NCBI GenBank assembly: GCA_021741905.1
Contig: JAIOWZ010000002.1
Location: forward strand, 27,012-91,011
DNA length: 64,000 bases
Direction: 5' to 3'
DNA from: Candidatus Planktophila sp.
GTDB lineage: Bacteria > Actinomycetota > Actinomycetes > Nanopelagicales > Nanopelagicaceae
The translations under genes were made by a program, and so were the position numbers. Of the stretch, positions 53,876-64,000 are shown piece by piece (the first letter of the stretch is position 1; every line of letters begins with the position of its first letter). Below the pieces are notes generated by a model. It had not been told where the DNA came from, made no database searches, and worked only from the letters and a program-made list of their open reading frames with translations.

Positions 53876-54225
53876 TTTTGATTTGCCTTCTCAGACAATT
53901 TTTTTAAGAGTTGTCCGACAATTACTGCTACTTCTTTTGCAGTATCTGCATCATGTGCGCTATTAAGGGCCCTAACTACCAGCAAACCACCGGTTGGTAG
54001 TTGTGAGTAAATATCTCGAAAAGCGTGACGGAGTTTGCGGGCAATTTTGTGACGGGTTACAGAACCACCAACATTTTTACTGATGATTAAACCCGCGCGA
54101 GCAGGTTGATTTAAATTGGTTGGGTAGAGATATCCGACAAAGTTTTGAGTTGAAAATCTCAAACCACTCTTTGTTGCGCGCGCGAAGTCGGCGCTCTCAG
54201 TAAGGCGTGCGCTTTTTGCAAGCAC
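53872..54225 (-). CDS. rnpA: Ribonuclease P protein component
   Basis: Protein subunit of RNase P, which matures tRNA 5' ends. The 117-residue protein has the conserved basic motif VTRHKIARKLRHAFRDI (near residue 54). The GTG start at 54225 lies 19 nt after the rpmH stop. The RNA subunit gene is not in this window. Confidence 0.94.
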   Translation of the reverse strand: MLAKSARLTESADFARATKSGLRFSTQNFVGYLYPTNLNQPARAGLIISKNVGGSVTRHKIARKLRHAFRDIYSQLPTGGLLVVRALNSAHDADTAKEVAVIVGQLLKKLSEKANQK

Positions 54226-54244
54226 GGGTATCGGTTATGAGCCC

Positions 54245-54382
54245 TTATGCAGAAAGCTTGGCGCGACCCTTGCCGCGACGAGCGGCAAGTACTGCACGGC
54301 CTGCGCGGGTTGCCATACGGGCACGGAAGCCATGCTTTTTGGCACGACGGCGTGTGTTGGGTTGGAAGGTGCGCTTTGTCAT
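54245..54382 (-). CDS. rpmH: 50S ribosomal protein bL34
   Basis: A 45-residue, very basic ribosomal protein: [18 protein letters not shown], then [19 protein letters not shown], ending KGRAKLSA. It reads on the minus strand from an ATG at 54382 with AGGAG upstream to a TAA at 54245. It is the first gene of the operon rpmH-rnpA-yidD-yidC-jag-rsmG-parA-parB, running away from oriC. Confidence 0.97.
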   Translation of the reverse strand: MTKRTFQPNTRRRAKKHGFRARMATRAGRAVLAARRGKGRAKLSA

Positions 54383-54668
54383 TGAAAACTCCTAATAATG
54401 ATCTTTTACTGCGGGCCAGAAATACGGGGGAAGCAAGGAGGTAACGGTAGAGGTCTGGGGATAAGCGGGTCAAACTGGCTTGTGTGGGGTGAGGGGTTTG
54501 TCTGGATTGTGGATAACCAGTTGCTTTTTTTGCCAAACCGCTCTACTTTTCACTCCCCCTCCACAGGTAATCGACCTTTTGGGGGTTTTGCAGGGCTCAA
54601 CCTGGGGTTTAGACCACAGGCTGTGGATAACCCTGTGGATGAGTTTTTTTGAGGAATTGAGGCTTTGG
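54383..54668. other. oriC: Upstream part of the origin: DnaA boxes between rpmH and dnaA
   Basis: Two perfect DnaA boxes, TGTGGATAA, lie at 54508-54516 and 54622-54630. Near matches are at 54456-54464 (TGGGGATAA) and 54634-54642 (TGTGGATGA). The last two boxes before dnaA are 12 bp apart. T runs occur at 54524-54530 and 54643-54649. The dnaA promoter must lie here too, so at least some boxes probably mediate autoregulation. Confidence 0.75.
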
Positions 54669-56078
54669 GTGAGTGTTAAAGAGATTAATGAGATTGAACT
54701 ACCCACTCTTTGGGGCCGTGTAATTGAGGAAGTTGCGACCAACGCCCCGCAACACCGAGCGTTTCTACAGCTAACAAAACCTTTAGGGCTCCTACATAAC
54801 GATGATCAAACAACTTTATTGGTTGCTGCCCCTAATCTTTTTGCAAAAGATGTTTTAGAAAGCCGCCTCCGCACAGTTGTTAGTGAAGTTTTAACTCGCG
54901 AACTTGGATCAACTACAAATATTGCAGTAACTGTTGATGACTCTTTAGAAGTTGTTACCGCTCCACCACAAGATGTTGAAGTTGAGTTTGTTACTCCAAA
55001 AACTGGCACAGGTCGAGACGATGCCCCAGTTTTAAAATCTACCGAAACCTCAACTTTGAACCCTCGTTATATTTTTGAGACTTTTGTTATTGGTGCATCC
55101 AATCGTTTCGCACATGCTGCTGCAGTTGCAGTTGCTGAAGCGCCCGCTAAGGCATACAACCCATTATTTATTTATGGTGAATCTGGTTTAGGTAAGACTC
55201 ACTTGTTACACGCTATTGGTGCCTATGCTCAAGAGTTGTATGGAAATGTGCGTGTTAAGTATGTTTCTTCAGAGGAGTTCACAAATGACTTTATTAACTC
55301 TATTCGAGACGATAAAGCCTCTGCCTTCCAACGTCGTTATCGCGATCTAGATATTTTATTAGTTGATGATATTCAGTTCTTAGAAAATAAAGAGCGCACA
55401 CAAGAAGAGTTCTTCCATACATTTAATACTTTGTATAACGCGAATAAACAAATCGTTATTTCAAGTGACCGACCACCAAAACAATTAACAACTTTGGAAG
55501 ATCGTCTGCGTTCACGTTTTGAGTGGGGTTTGATTACAGATATCCAACCTCCTGAATTAGAAACGCGTATTGCAATCCTTCGCAAAAAAGCGGCACAAGA
55601 TAAATTGAATGCCCCGGATGATGTTCTTGAATATATTGCAAGCAAGATTTCAACAAATATCCGCGAACTTGAGGGCGCACTCATTCGTGTAACAGCTTTT
55701 GCTTCCCTTAATCGCCAAAGTGTTGATCTTTCACTCGCTGAAATAGTTTTAAAAGATTTAATTCCTAACGAAACAAACCCTGAAATCACCGGTGCAACGA
55801 TCATGGCTCAAACCGCCGCCTACTTCAGTCTGACAATTGATGATTTGTGTGGAACATCCCGTTCTCGAGTGTTAGTTAATGCTCGTCAGATTGCGATGTA
55901 TTTATGTAGGGAGCTCACAGAGCTTTCTTTGCCGAAAATCGGCCAAACATTTGGTGGGCGCGACCACACAACGGTTATGCACGCTGATAGAAAGATCCGT
56001 CAATTGATGGCTGAGCGCCGTTCGATCTATAACCAGGTCAACGAGCTCACCACAAGAATTAAACAGCAGGCAAGGTAA
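54669..56078 (+). CDS. dnaA: Chromosomal replication initiator DnaA
   Basis: AAA+ initiator that opens oriC, 469 residues. Domain I starts near [12 protein letters not shown], the linker is short (residues about 85-130), domain III has Walker [12 protein letters not shown] and Walker [10 protein letters not shown], and domain IV has the box-binding signature [14 protein letters not shown] near the C-terminus. The GTG at 54669 was chosen because GAGG lies 6 nt before it. The ATG at 54639 falls inside a DnaA box and would add ten residues not expected in the family. Confidence 0.93.
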   Translation: MSVKEINEIELPTLWGRVIEEVATNAPQHRAFLQLTKPLGLLHNDDQTTLLVAAPNLFAKDVLESRLRTVVSEVLTRELGSTTNIAVTVDDSLEVVTAPPQDVEVEFVTPKTGTGRDDAPVLKSTETSTLNPRYIFETFVIGASNRFAHAAAVAVAEAPAKAYNPLFIYGESGLGKTHLLHAIGAYAQELYGNVRVKYVSSEEFTNDFINSIRDDKASAFQRRYRDLDILLVDDIQFLENKERTQEEFFHTFNTLYNANKQIVISSDRPPKQLTTLEDRLRSRFEWGLITDIQPPELETRIAILRKKAAQDKLNAPDDVLEYIASKISTNIRELEGALIRVTAFASLNRQSVDLSLAEIVLKDLIPNETNPEITGATIMAQTAAYFSLTIDDLCGTSRSRVLVNARQIAMYLCRELTELSLPKIGQTFGGRDHTTVMHADRKIRQLMAERRSIYNQVNELTTRIKQQAR

Positions 56079-56423
56079 AGGATGGTTGATTTGGGCTATA
56101 TGTCCGAATTGCCACTCTTTACCCCCAGTTGGGGACAAGTTGTGGATAACTGTGGAGAATTAAGGTAATACCGTGGATAACCTCGGTGGATTAACTAGAG
56201 AGACGGGTGTGGCAGATATGAAGCAGAGTTATACCCACACCTTTCCACCAGTTATTCACACCTTATACAAAGCCAATCTCCGCGATGAGCAGGGGTTTTA
56301 TCACTTACCCACAGAAAACTGCTCTAGTTACTACGACTACCTTTATATACAGACATCCAGTTACGCGAATAACCTTTCCACATACCCATCGCATTATAAG
56401 AATCTTAAGAGTCGAGGACAGAA
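56079..56423. other. oriC: Replication origin region between dnaA and dnaN
   Basis: This 345-nt gap holds a dense set of DnaA boxes: TGGGGACAA (56130), TGTGGATAA (56141, perfect), TGTGGAGAA (56151), CGTGGATAA (56172), and in the opposite orientation TTATTCACA (56252), TTACCCACA (56305) and CTTTCCACA (56374, weak). An AT-rich stretch at about 56335-56352 (CTTTATATAC) could be the unwinding element. Only short, unsupported reading frames occur. The actinobacterial origin lies in this position. At 345 nt it is short for the phylum. Confidence 0.88.
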
Positions 56424-57554
56424 ATGAAATTTACAGTTGAGCAGTCAGTGTTAACCGATGGGGTTAACTGGGTTTCGCGCTCTTTATCAACTCGTCCAAT
56501 TAAAACAGAGCTACTTGGAATTGTTATAGATGCAACTGGTGAAGAAGTCTTTCTATCAGCCTCTGATCTAGAGACAGCAAGTAAAGCGCATTTTGTAGCT
56601 GAAGTGAAAGAACCAGGTAAAGTTTTAGTACCTGGAAAACTACTTGCCGAGATCTCACGTTCCCTTCCTAACAAACCAATCACTTTTGTTTTAGATGGGA
56701 CACGAGTATCTGTGACTAGCGGAAACGCTAAATTCACATTGCCAACACTTTCAATCAATGAGTACCCAAATCTTCCTGAACTTCCAGATTCAACTGGAAC
56801 AGTTTCAAGTGACACATTTGCAACAGCTGTGGCACAAGTTGCAATCGCAGCAGGCCGTGATGATTCGCTGCCAACATTGACCGGTGTTCATGTCGAAATC
56901 AACGAAGACACAGTTACTTTTGCGGCGACTGATCGCTACCGCCTAGCGGTTCGTGAAATTCAATGGTCCCCATCAGCGCCAAACACCTCCACAACAGCAC
57001 TACTACGCGCTCGCACTATTGCAGATGCCGCCAAATCCCTTACTGGATCTAAAAATGTATCACTATCTTTTGCTCCCACCACCAGCAATGATCGTTTAAC
57101 AGGTTTTGCTGGCGATGGAAAAACCATGACATCACGCATGTTGGATGGAACATTCCCCCCATACCGCCACCTACTACCTCAAGAGGTAACAACAACTGCG
57201 CTAATCGAAGTAGCAGCTCTCTTGGATTCTGTTCGCCGTGTGGCACTTGTTACAGACAAAACAGTTCCTTTACGTCTTGATTTTGCAAACAACACCCTTT
57301 CACTTGAAGCAGGTGCGGGCGAAGAAGCACAAGCAACAGAGGCAATCGAGATCTTATTAACCGGAGAGGCCATCTCAATTGCTTTTAACCCAACATTTCT
57401 TGCAGACGGTTTAAATGCGGTAGGAACAAAGTTTGTGCAGATCTCCTTTACTGGTTCAAACAAACCAGCAATCTTGATGGGTAAGAGCGACAAAGATGGT
57501 GCGGTAATTGAAAACTACCGTTACCTATTAATGCCAATGCGTTACGCCTCATAA
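56424..57554 (+). CDS. dnaN: DNA polymerase III beta sliding clamp
   Basis: Ring-shaped processivity clamp, 376 residues. The N-terminus MKFTVEQSVLTDGVNWVSRSLSTRPIK, the central TDRYRLAVRE block (near residue 172) and the C-terminal NYRYLLMPMR end are typical. A GAGGAC sequence lies before the ATG. It is followed by recF after 23 nt. Confidence 0.97.
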   Translation: MKFTVEQSVLTDGVNWVSRSLSTRPIKTELLGIVIDATGEEVFLSASDLETASKAHFVAEVKEPGKVLVPGKLLAEISRSLPNKPITFVLDGTRVSVTSGNAKFTLPTLSINEYPNLPELPDSTGTVSSDTFATAVAQVAIAAGRDDSLPTLTGVHVEINEDTVTFAATDRYRLAVREIQWSPSAPNTSTTALLRARTIADAAKSLTGSKNVSLSFAPTTSNDRLTGFAGDGKTMTSRMLDGTFPPYRHLLPQEVTTTALIEVAALLDSVRRVALVTDKTVPLRLDFANNTLSLEAGAGEEAQATEAIEILLTGEAISIAFNPTFLADGLNAVGTKFVQISFTGSNKPAILMGKSDKDGAVIENYRYLLMPMRYAS

Positions 57555-57577
57555 TCGCAAAACTTTAAGGACACCTA

Positions 57578-58672
57578 GTGCGTATTAACAAGTTGGCGCT
57601 GACCAACTTTCGTTCATATAACTCATTAGAGTTAGATCTAGAACCTGGTGTCATCACATTTATTGGCGATAACGGTTCTGGTAAAACTAATATTGCCGAA
57701 TCGCTAATTTATTTAGCGTTTCTCTCTTCCCACCGTGTTGCAAACAATGTGCCACTTATCTCTCTTGGAAACCAACAAGCAATTATCCGTGCTGAAGTTC
57801 AACGCGATGATCGCACCCTTCAGATAGATCTAGAGATTAATGCAAGTAAAGCTAATCGCGCACGCATTAACGGGAATCCAACCCGCAGCCAACATGAGTT
57901 GTTAGGTGCTATTCAAATTGTGTATTTCTCACCAGAGGATTTAGATCTAGTTCGAGGTGAACCAGGTAACCGCAGGGACTTTCTAGATCGGCTACTTATT
58001 ACCCGAACCCCACGTTTAGCAGGGGTAATTGCAGACTATGAGCGCGTAGTTAAACAGCGCAACGCGCTGTTAAAAACTAGAACATCAGTTGCGGCCCTTG
58101 TGCCCTGGAATGAACAACTTATTAAATTAGGGGCAGAACTAACCGCTGAAAGAATTGCATTAGTTGATGTGTTGAACCCATGGGTGGCTAAAAACTACGC
58201 AAATTTAAATGAAGTTAAACCAGCATCTATTTCATATAAATGTAGCACTGAAGATGTTACTAAAAATATTGGTGACAATATCGCAGCTTTAACCACGCGT
58301 TTAGAAGAGGTGGCATATCAAGAGATCGAGCGCGGTGTTTCTTTAATCGGCCCACACCGGGACGACCTACATTTACAAATCGGCGATTTTCCAGCAAAGG
58401 GATATGCAAGCCACGGCGAATCCTGGTCGATGGCAATTTCATTGCGTATAGGATCTTTTAACCTTTTAAAATCTGAAGGTTCCTCCCCAATTCTTATTTT
58501 GGATGATGTCTTTGCTGAACTTGATACATCACGGCGCATTCAACTAATGTCTGCTACCCAATTAGCAGAACAAACATTTATCACTGCAGCTGTTGAAAAT
58601 GATCTACCTGTAGAGTTGTTAACTCAAAAGTTTTATGTGACACCTGGTGTTGTGAAGAAAGGAAAGAGTTAA
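57578..58672 (+). CDS. recF: DNA repair ATPase RecF
   Basis: SMC-like ATPase that loads RecA at gaps, 364 residues. Walker A is GDNGSGKTNI (residues about 30-39), the signature is SHGESWSMAISLRIG, and Walker B is ILILDDVFAELD. GTG start with AAGGA 7 nt upstream. The stop overlaps the next gene (TAATG). Confidence 0.96.
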   Translation: MRINKLALTNFRSYNSLELDLEPGVITFIGDNGSGKTNIAESLIYLAFLSSHRVANNVPLISLGNQQAIIRAEVQRDDRTLQIDLEINASKANRARINGNPTRSQHELLGAIQIVYFSPEDLDLVRGEPGNRRDFLDRLLITRTPRLAGVIADYERVVKQRNALLKTRTSVAALVPWNEQLIKLGAELTAERIALVDVLNPWVAKNYANLNEVKPASISYKCSTEDVTKNIGDNIAALTTRLEEVAYQEIERGVSLIGPHRDDLHLQIGDFPAKGYASHGESWSMAISLRIGSFNLLKSEGSSPILILDDVFAELDTSRRIQLMSATQLAEQTFITAAVENDLPVELLTQKFYVTPGVVKKGKS

Positions 58673-59130
58673 TGGCAAAACGGGATTTAGCTCTCGATCT
58701 TTTCAAATTATTCAAAACAGGTGTTATAAGAAAACCCAATAAACCTGCACCAACTGTGCGAGTGGGGCAACCGGGCGATCCTGAATTAATCGGTGGAGTG
58801 TTAAATGATTTAATCTCAGAACGTGAATGGGATTCTGGATTGGCTGAAGGTAATCTTTTTGTTAACTGGAAGAAAATTGTCGGTGATGAGATTTCAGAAC
58901 ACGCGCAACCAATTTCTATATTAGATAATGTTCTAACAATTCAAAGTTCATCAACTGCTTGGGCCACCCAGCTGCAGTTGATCTCTAATGAACTTCTCTT
59001 AACGATCCAAAAGGATGCCACTGGGGTGCTTATTGAGCGGCTTGTGATCATTGGGCCTGCGACCCCAACCTGGAAGAAGGGGGTCCGCACCATCCGTAAC
59101 GCCCGTGGCCCCCGAGATACTTATAACTAA
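58672..59130 (+). CDS. dciA: DUF721 / DciA-like helicase-loading protein
   Basis: A 152-residue protein of the DUF721 family. In many bacteria without DnaC or DnaI, DciA helps load DnaB at the origin. The conserved WKKIVGDEISEHAQPISI block and the STAWATQLQLISNELL segment are visible. It overlaps recF by TAATG and is in the usual actinobacterial position before gyrB (Rv0004). Confidence 0.9.
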   Translation: MAKRDLALDLFKLFKTGVIRKPNKPAPTVRVGQPGDPELIGGVLNDLISEREWDSGLAEGNLFVNWKKIVGDEISEHAQPISILDNVLTIQSSSTAWATQLQLISNELLLTIQKDATGVLIERLVIIGPATPTWKKGVRTIRNARGPRDTYN

Positions 59131-61272
<2,142 letters not shown>

Positions 61273-61273
<1 letters not shown>

Positions 61274-63768
61274 TGGATGAATTAAACCCAAAAAACCTCG
61301 AGAACTTCGACAAGATTGAAACAGTTGATCTTCAAGTTGAGATGGCTCGTTCATATCTTGATTATGCAATGTCAGTTATCGTCGGTCGCGCTTTGCCAGA
61401 TGTTAGAGATGGTTTAAAACCAGTTCACCGCCGGGTTTTATACGCAATGTATGACGCTGGCTATCGCCCAGATAAGGGTTATTACAAATCTTCCCGCATT
61501 GTTGGTGATGTCATGGGTAATTACCACCCACACGGTGACACCGCTATTTACGACTCTGTCGTGCGTTTAGCTCAACACTGGTCACTTCGTTACCTACTGA
61601 TTGACGGAAATGGAAACTTCGGTTCGCCCGGAAATGATCCAGCAGCAGCGATGCGTTATACCGAAGCACGTTTGTCTTCACTTGCCATGGAGATGATGCG
61701 GGATATTGATGAAGACACAGTCAATTTCATCCCCAACTACGACGGACGCTCACAAGAACCGACAGTTCTACCAAGCCGCCTACCAAACCTCTTAGTTAAT
61801 GGCTCAGCAGGAATTGCAGTTGGAATGGCAACAAACATTCCACCGCATAACCTGCGCGAAATTGGTGAAGCTGTTATTTACTCCCTAGAACACCCAGAGA
61901 TGAAACAAGAAGAGTTACTAAATGAATTTATCAAGATTGTTAAAGGCCCTGATTTCCCCACCAAAGCGCTAATTGTTGGTCGCACCGGTATTGAAGAGGC
62001 ATATCGCACCGGCCGTGGCTCAATCACAATGCGCGCCGTTGTGCAGGTTGAAGAGATCAACAAGCGCACCTGCCTTGTAATCTCTGAACTTCCGTATCAA
62101 GTAAACCCAGACAACCTTGCTTTAAAAATTGCAGAGCTTGTTAAAGATGGAAAAATCAAAGGAATTGCAGATGTTCGCGATGAAGGAAATGAGCGCTTAG
62201 GACAACGCCTTGTAATTGTTTTGCAACAATCTGCAATTCCAAAGGTTGTATTAAATAACCTCTACAAACAAACACAACTACAAGACACATTTGGCGCAAA
62301 CATGTTGGCACTGGTTGATGGTGTTCCGCGCACACTTCGCCTTGATGAATTTATTCGTTACTACATCGAACACCAGATCGAAGTTATTGTCCGTCGTACT
62401 AAGTATCGTTTGGCAGAAAAAGAAAAGCGCGCCCACATCTTGCAGGGCTATCTCAAGGCACTAGATGCTCTTGACGCAGTAATTGCTTTAATTCGTGCAT
62501 CAACAACACCTGAAGAAGCTCGCACAGGGTTGATGAAACTACTTGATGTCGATGAAATTCAAGCTAATGCAATTTTGGACATGCAGCTTCGCCGTATTGC
62601 AGCACTTGAGCGCCAAAAGATCAATGATGAGTATGACGGCTTAATGGCTGACATTGTTGAACTCAACAAGATCCTGGTGAGCCCAGAAAGACAACGTGAA
62701 ATTGTAAAGACAGAGCTTGCAGAATTGACTGCAAAGTATGGCGATGAGCGCCGCACACAGATCGTTGCAAGTGAAGGTGATTTCAGTGCTGAAGATTTAA
62801 TTCCAGACCAAGATGTTGTTGTGACAATTACTCGCGGCGGATATTCAAAGCGCACCATGGCTGATCTTTATCGTTCACAACGCCGTGGTGGTCGTGGAGT
62901 AAAAGGCGCGGCATTAAAGGAAGATGATGTAGTCGATCATTTCTTCGTCGCATCTACTCATGACTGGTTGTTGTTCTTTACCAACCAAGGTCGCGTATAT
63001 CGTTCCAAGGTTCACGAATTACCTGATGCTGGCCGTGATGCACGCGGACAACATGTTGCAAATCTGATGGCATTTAAACCAGATGAGAAAATTGCAGAAG
63101 TATTGTCATTAAAGGATTACACAATTTCCCCATTCCTAGTTCTTGCAACTCGCAATGGTTTGGTCAAGAAGACCCCTTTGATTGAATATGACTCACCACG
63201 AACTGGTGGACTAATCGCAATCACCTTAAAACCTGGTGATGAGGTTGTGTCCGCATCCCTTATCAACACAGATGATGAGTTGTTATTAGTCTCAACAAAA
63301 GGAATGTCATTGCGCTTCACCGCAGATGATGAGTCACTTCGTTCGATGGGCCGTTCAACAAGTGGTGTGATCGGAATGAAGTTCCGAGCAGGTGACAACT
63401 TATTAACTATGGCGCGCGTTAATGCAGATCTTGCAAAAGATTCTTTTGTATTCACAGCAACCGACGGTGGTTATGGAAAGAAAACCCCAATCGATGAGTA
63501 TCGATTACAGGGGCGAGGTGGCATTGGTATTAAAGCTGCCAAAATCGATGAGAATTCACGTGGATCCCTTGTTAGCGCATTGGTTTTACGTGATGAGGAT
63601 GAAGTGCTTGCTATTACTTCAGCTGGAACTGTCATGAGAACCCCTGCATCAGAGGTCCGTCAGACTGGACGTGACAGTATGGGTGTGCGTTTGGTGAACC
63701 TTGATGAAGGTGTGAGCCTGCTATCTGTCACCAAAAACGGGGAAGATGAGATTTCAGCGAAAAGTTAG
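61273..63768 (+). CDS. gyrA: DNA gyrase subunit A
   Basis: Breakage-reunion subunit of gyrase, 831 residues. The active-site tyrosine is Tyr129 in [11 protein letters not shown]. The quinolone-determining region reads [15 protein letters not shown], with Thr90 and Asp94 (mycobacterial numbering). The GyrA box [10 protein letters not shown] (near residue 535) opens the C-terminal beta-pinwheel that wraps DNA. It forms an operon with gyrB. Confidence 0.97.
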
Positions 63769-63836
63769 TATGGTTCGCATCCTGAGTTAGAAGGCATTGC
63801 CTCCCGTTTTGGGAGTTAGTGAAGTTCAAGGTAATC

Positions 63837-63865
63837 TTGGCACTTCGCGCATTAAAGAGTGATCT
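63837..63865 (+). promoter_or_regulatory. Promoter of the tRNA-Ile/tRNA-Ala unit
   Basis: TTGGCA (63837-63842), a 17-nt spacer and TGATCT (63860-63865) lie 7 nt before the first base of the tRNA-Ile gene. The gap after gyrA also has a weak hairpin, CTCCC-GTTTT-GGGAG at 63801-63815, without a T run. Confidence 0.55.
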
Positions 63866-63872
63866 TTACTGC

Positions 63873-63947
63873 GGGCCCATAGCTCAGCCTGGTTAGAGCG
63901 CTTCCCTGATAAGGAAGAGGTCGGTGGTTCAAGTCCACCTGGGCCCA
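63873..63947 (+). tRNA. tRNA-Ile (GAT anticodon)
   Basis: Cloverleaf of 75 nt. The acceptor stem GGGCCCA pairs with TGGGCCC, the anticodon loop is CTGATAA (anticodon GAT) within the stem CTTCC/GGAAG, and the T arm has GGTTCAAGTCC. The 3' CCA is not encoded (ACCC follows), so the cca product must add it. The location after gyrA is conserved in actinobacteria. Confidence 0.97.
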
Positions 63948-63960
63948 CCCGTTCTAATAC

Positions 63961-64000
63961 GGGGACCTAGCTCAATTGGTAGAGCACCGCCTTTGCAAGG
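63961..64000 (+). tRNA. tRNA-Ala (TGC anticodon), cut by window end
   Basis: The first 40 nt of a tRNA are visible: acceptor strand GGGGACC, D arm TAGCTCAATTGGTAGAGCA, and anticodon loop TTTGCAA with anticodon TGC. It begins 13 nt after tRNA-Ile. The 3' half lies outside the window. Confidence 0.93.

Noticed and set aside
54480-54668. Extended dnaA frame upstream of 54669
   Set aside because: The translated residues are not DnaA-like and the DNA contains DnaA boxes; the ATG at 54639 itself lies inside a box.
56173-56427. Short open frame across the dnaA-dnaN gap
   Set aside because: It has no ribosome site or family resemblance and is full of DnaA boxes; it is origin DNA.
63801-63815. Terminator after gyrA
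   Set aside because: The stem is only 5 bp and no T run follows, so it is too weak to call.

Overview
The window is the replication-origin region of an actinobacterial chromosome with small, tightly packed genes and, by eye, a GC content in the mid-40s, low for the phylum. Actinobacterial hallmarks are the dnaK-grpE-dnaJ-hspR operon with HAIR operators, a Rv0338c/EtfD-like membrane Fe-S protein, DUF5318, a CwlM-like pseudo-amidase, and the order cca-NUDIX-DUF6049-murJ-trxB-trxA-cwlM-parB-parA-rsmG-jag-yidC-yidD-rnpA-rpmH-dnaA-dnaN-recF-dciA-gyrB-gyrA. Low GC, overlapping stop codons and leaderless promoters suggest a streamlined freshwater lineage such as acI (Nanopelagicales). That placement is inference.

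Layout. 1-5.5 kb: the start of a probable proton pyrophosphatase gene, a sugar ABC importer (binding protein and two permeases, no ATPase), a GH32 fructosidase and a DedA protein. 5.5-8.6 kb: pyrE and a DUF1800/DUF1501 pair. 8.6-12.4 kb: chaperone operon with its repressor. 12.4-20 kb: EtfD-like protein, a two-component system, htpX-lemA, a GT-C glycosyltransferase and dcd. 20-27.4 kb: a probable aminophosphonate module (ABC importer, phosphonatase-like HAD enzyme, FAD amine oxidase, metallophosphoesterase). 27.5-34.7 kb: acyl-CoA dehydrogenase, EamA exporter, dnaB, corA and a secreted metalloprotease. 34.8-42.8 kb: rplI-rpsR-ssb-rpsF, GT87, a bifunctional PBP, DUF5318, an MFS protein and cca. 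42.8-54.4 kb: envelope, redox, partition and RNA-processing genes. 54.4-64 kb: oriC with dnaA, dnaN, recF, dciA, gyrB, gyrA, tRNA-Ile and the start of tRNA-Ala.

How the parts work together. The right two thirds is a conserved replication, segregation and cell-wall block; parS sites lie inside the first codons of parA and rsmG, and DnaA boxes lie on both sides of dnaA and in front of dnaB. The left third is accessory metabolism: beta-fructoside uptake and hydrolysis, and probable aminophosphonate uptake, oxidation and C-P cleavage. Many transcription units have a TAnnnT-like -10 element ending 6-8 nt before the start codon and no Shine-Dalgarno sequence, which implies widespread leaderless transcription. 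The most interesting points are the phosphonate cluster, strong hairpins at both binding-protein/permease boundaries, the tandem HAIR operators and the leaderless-promoter pattern.
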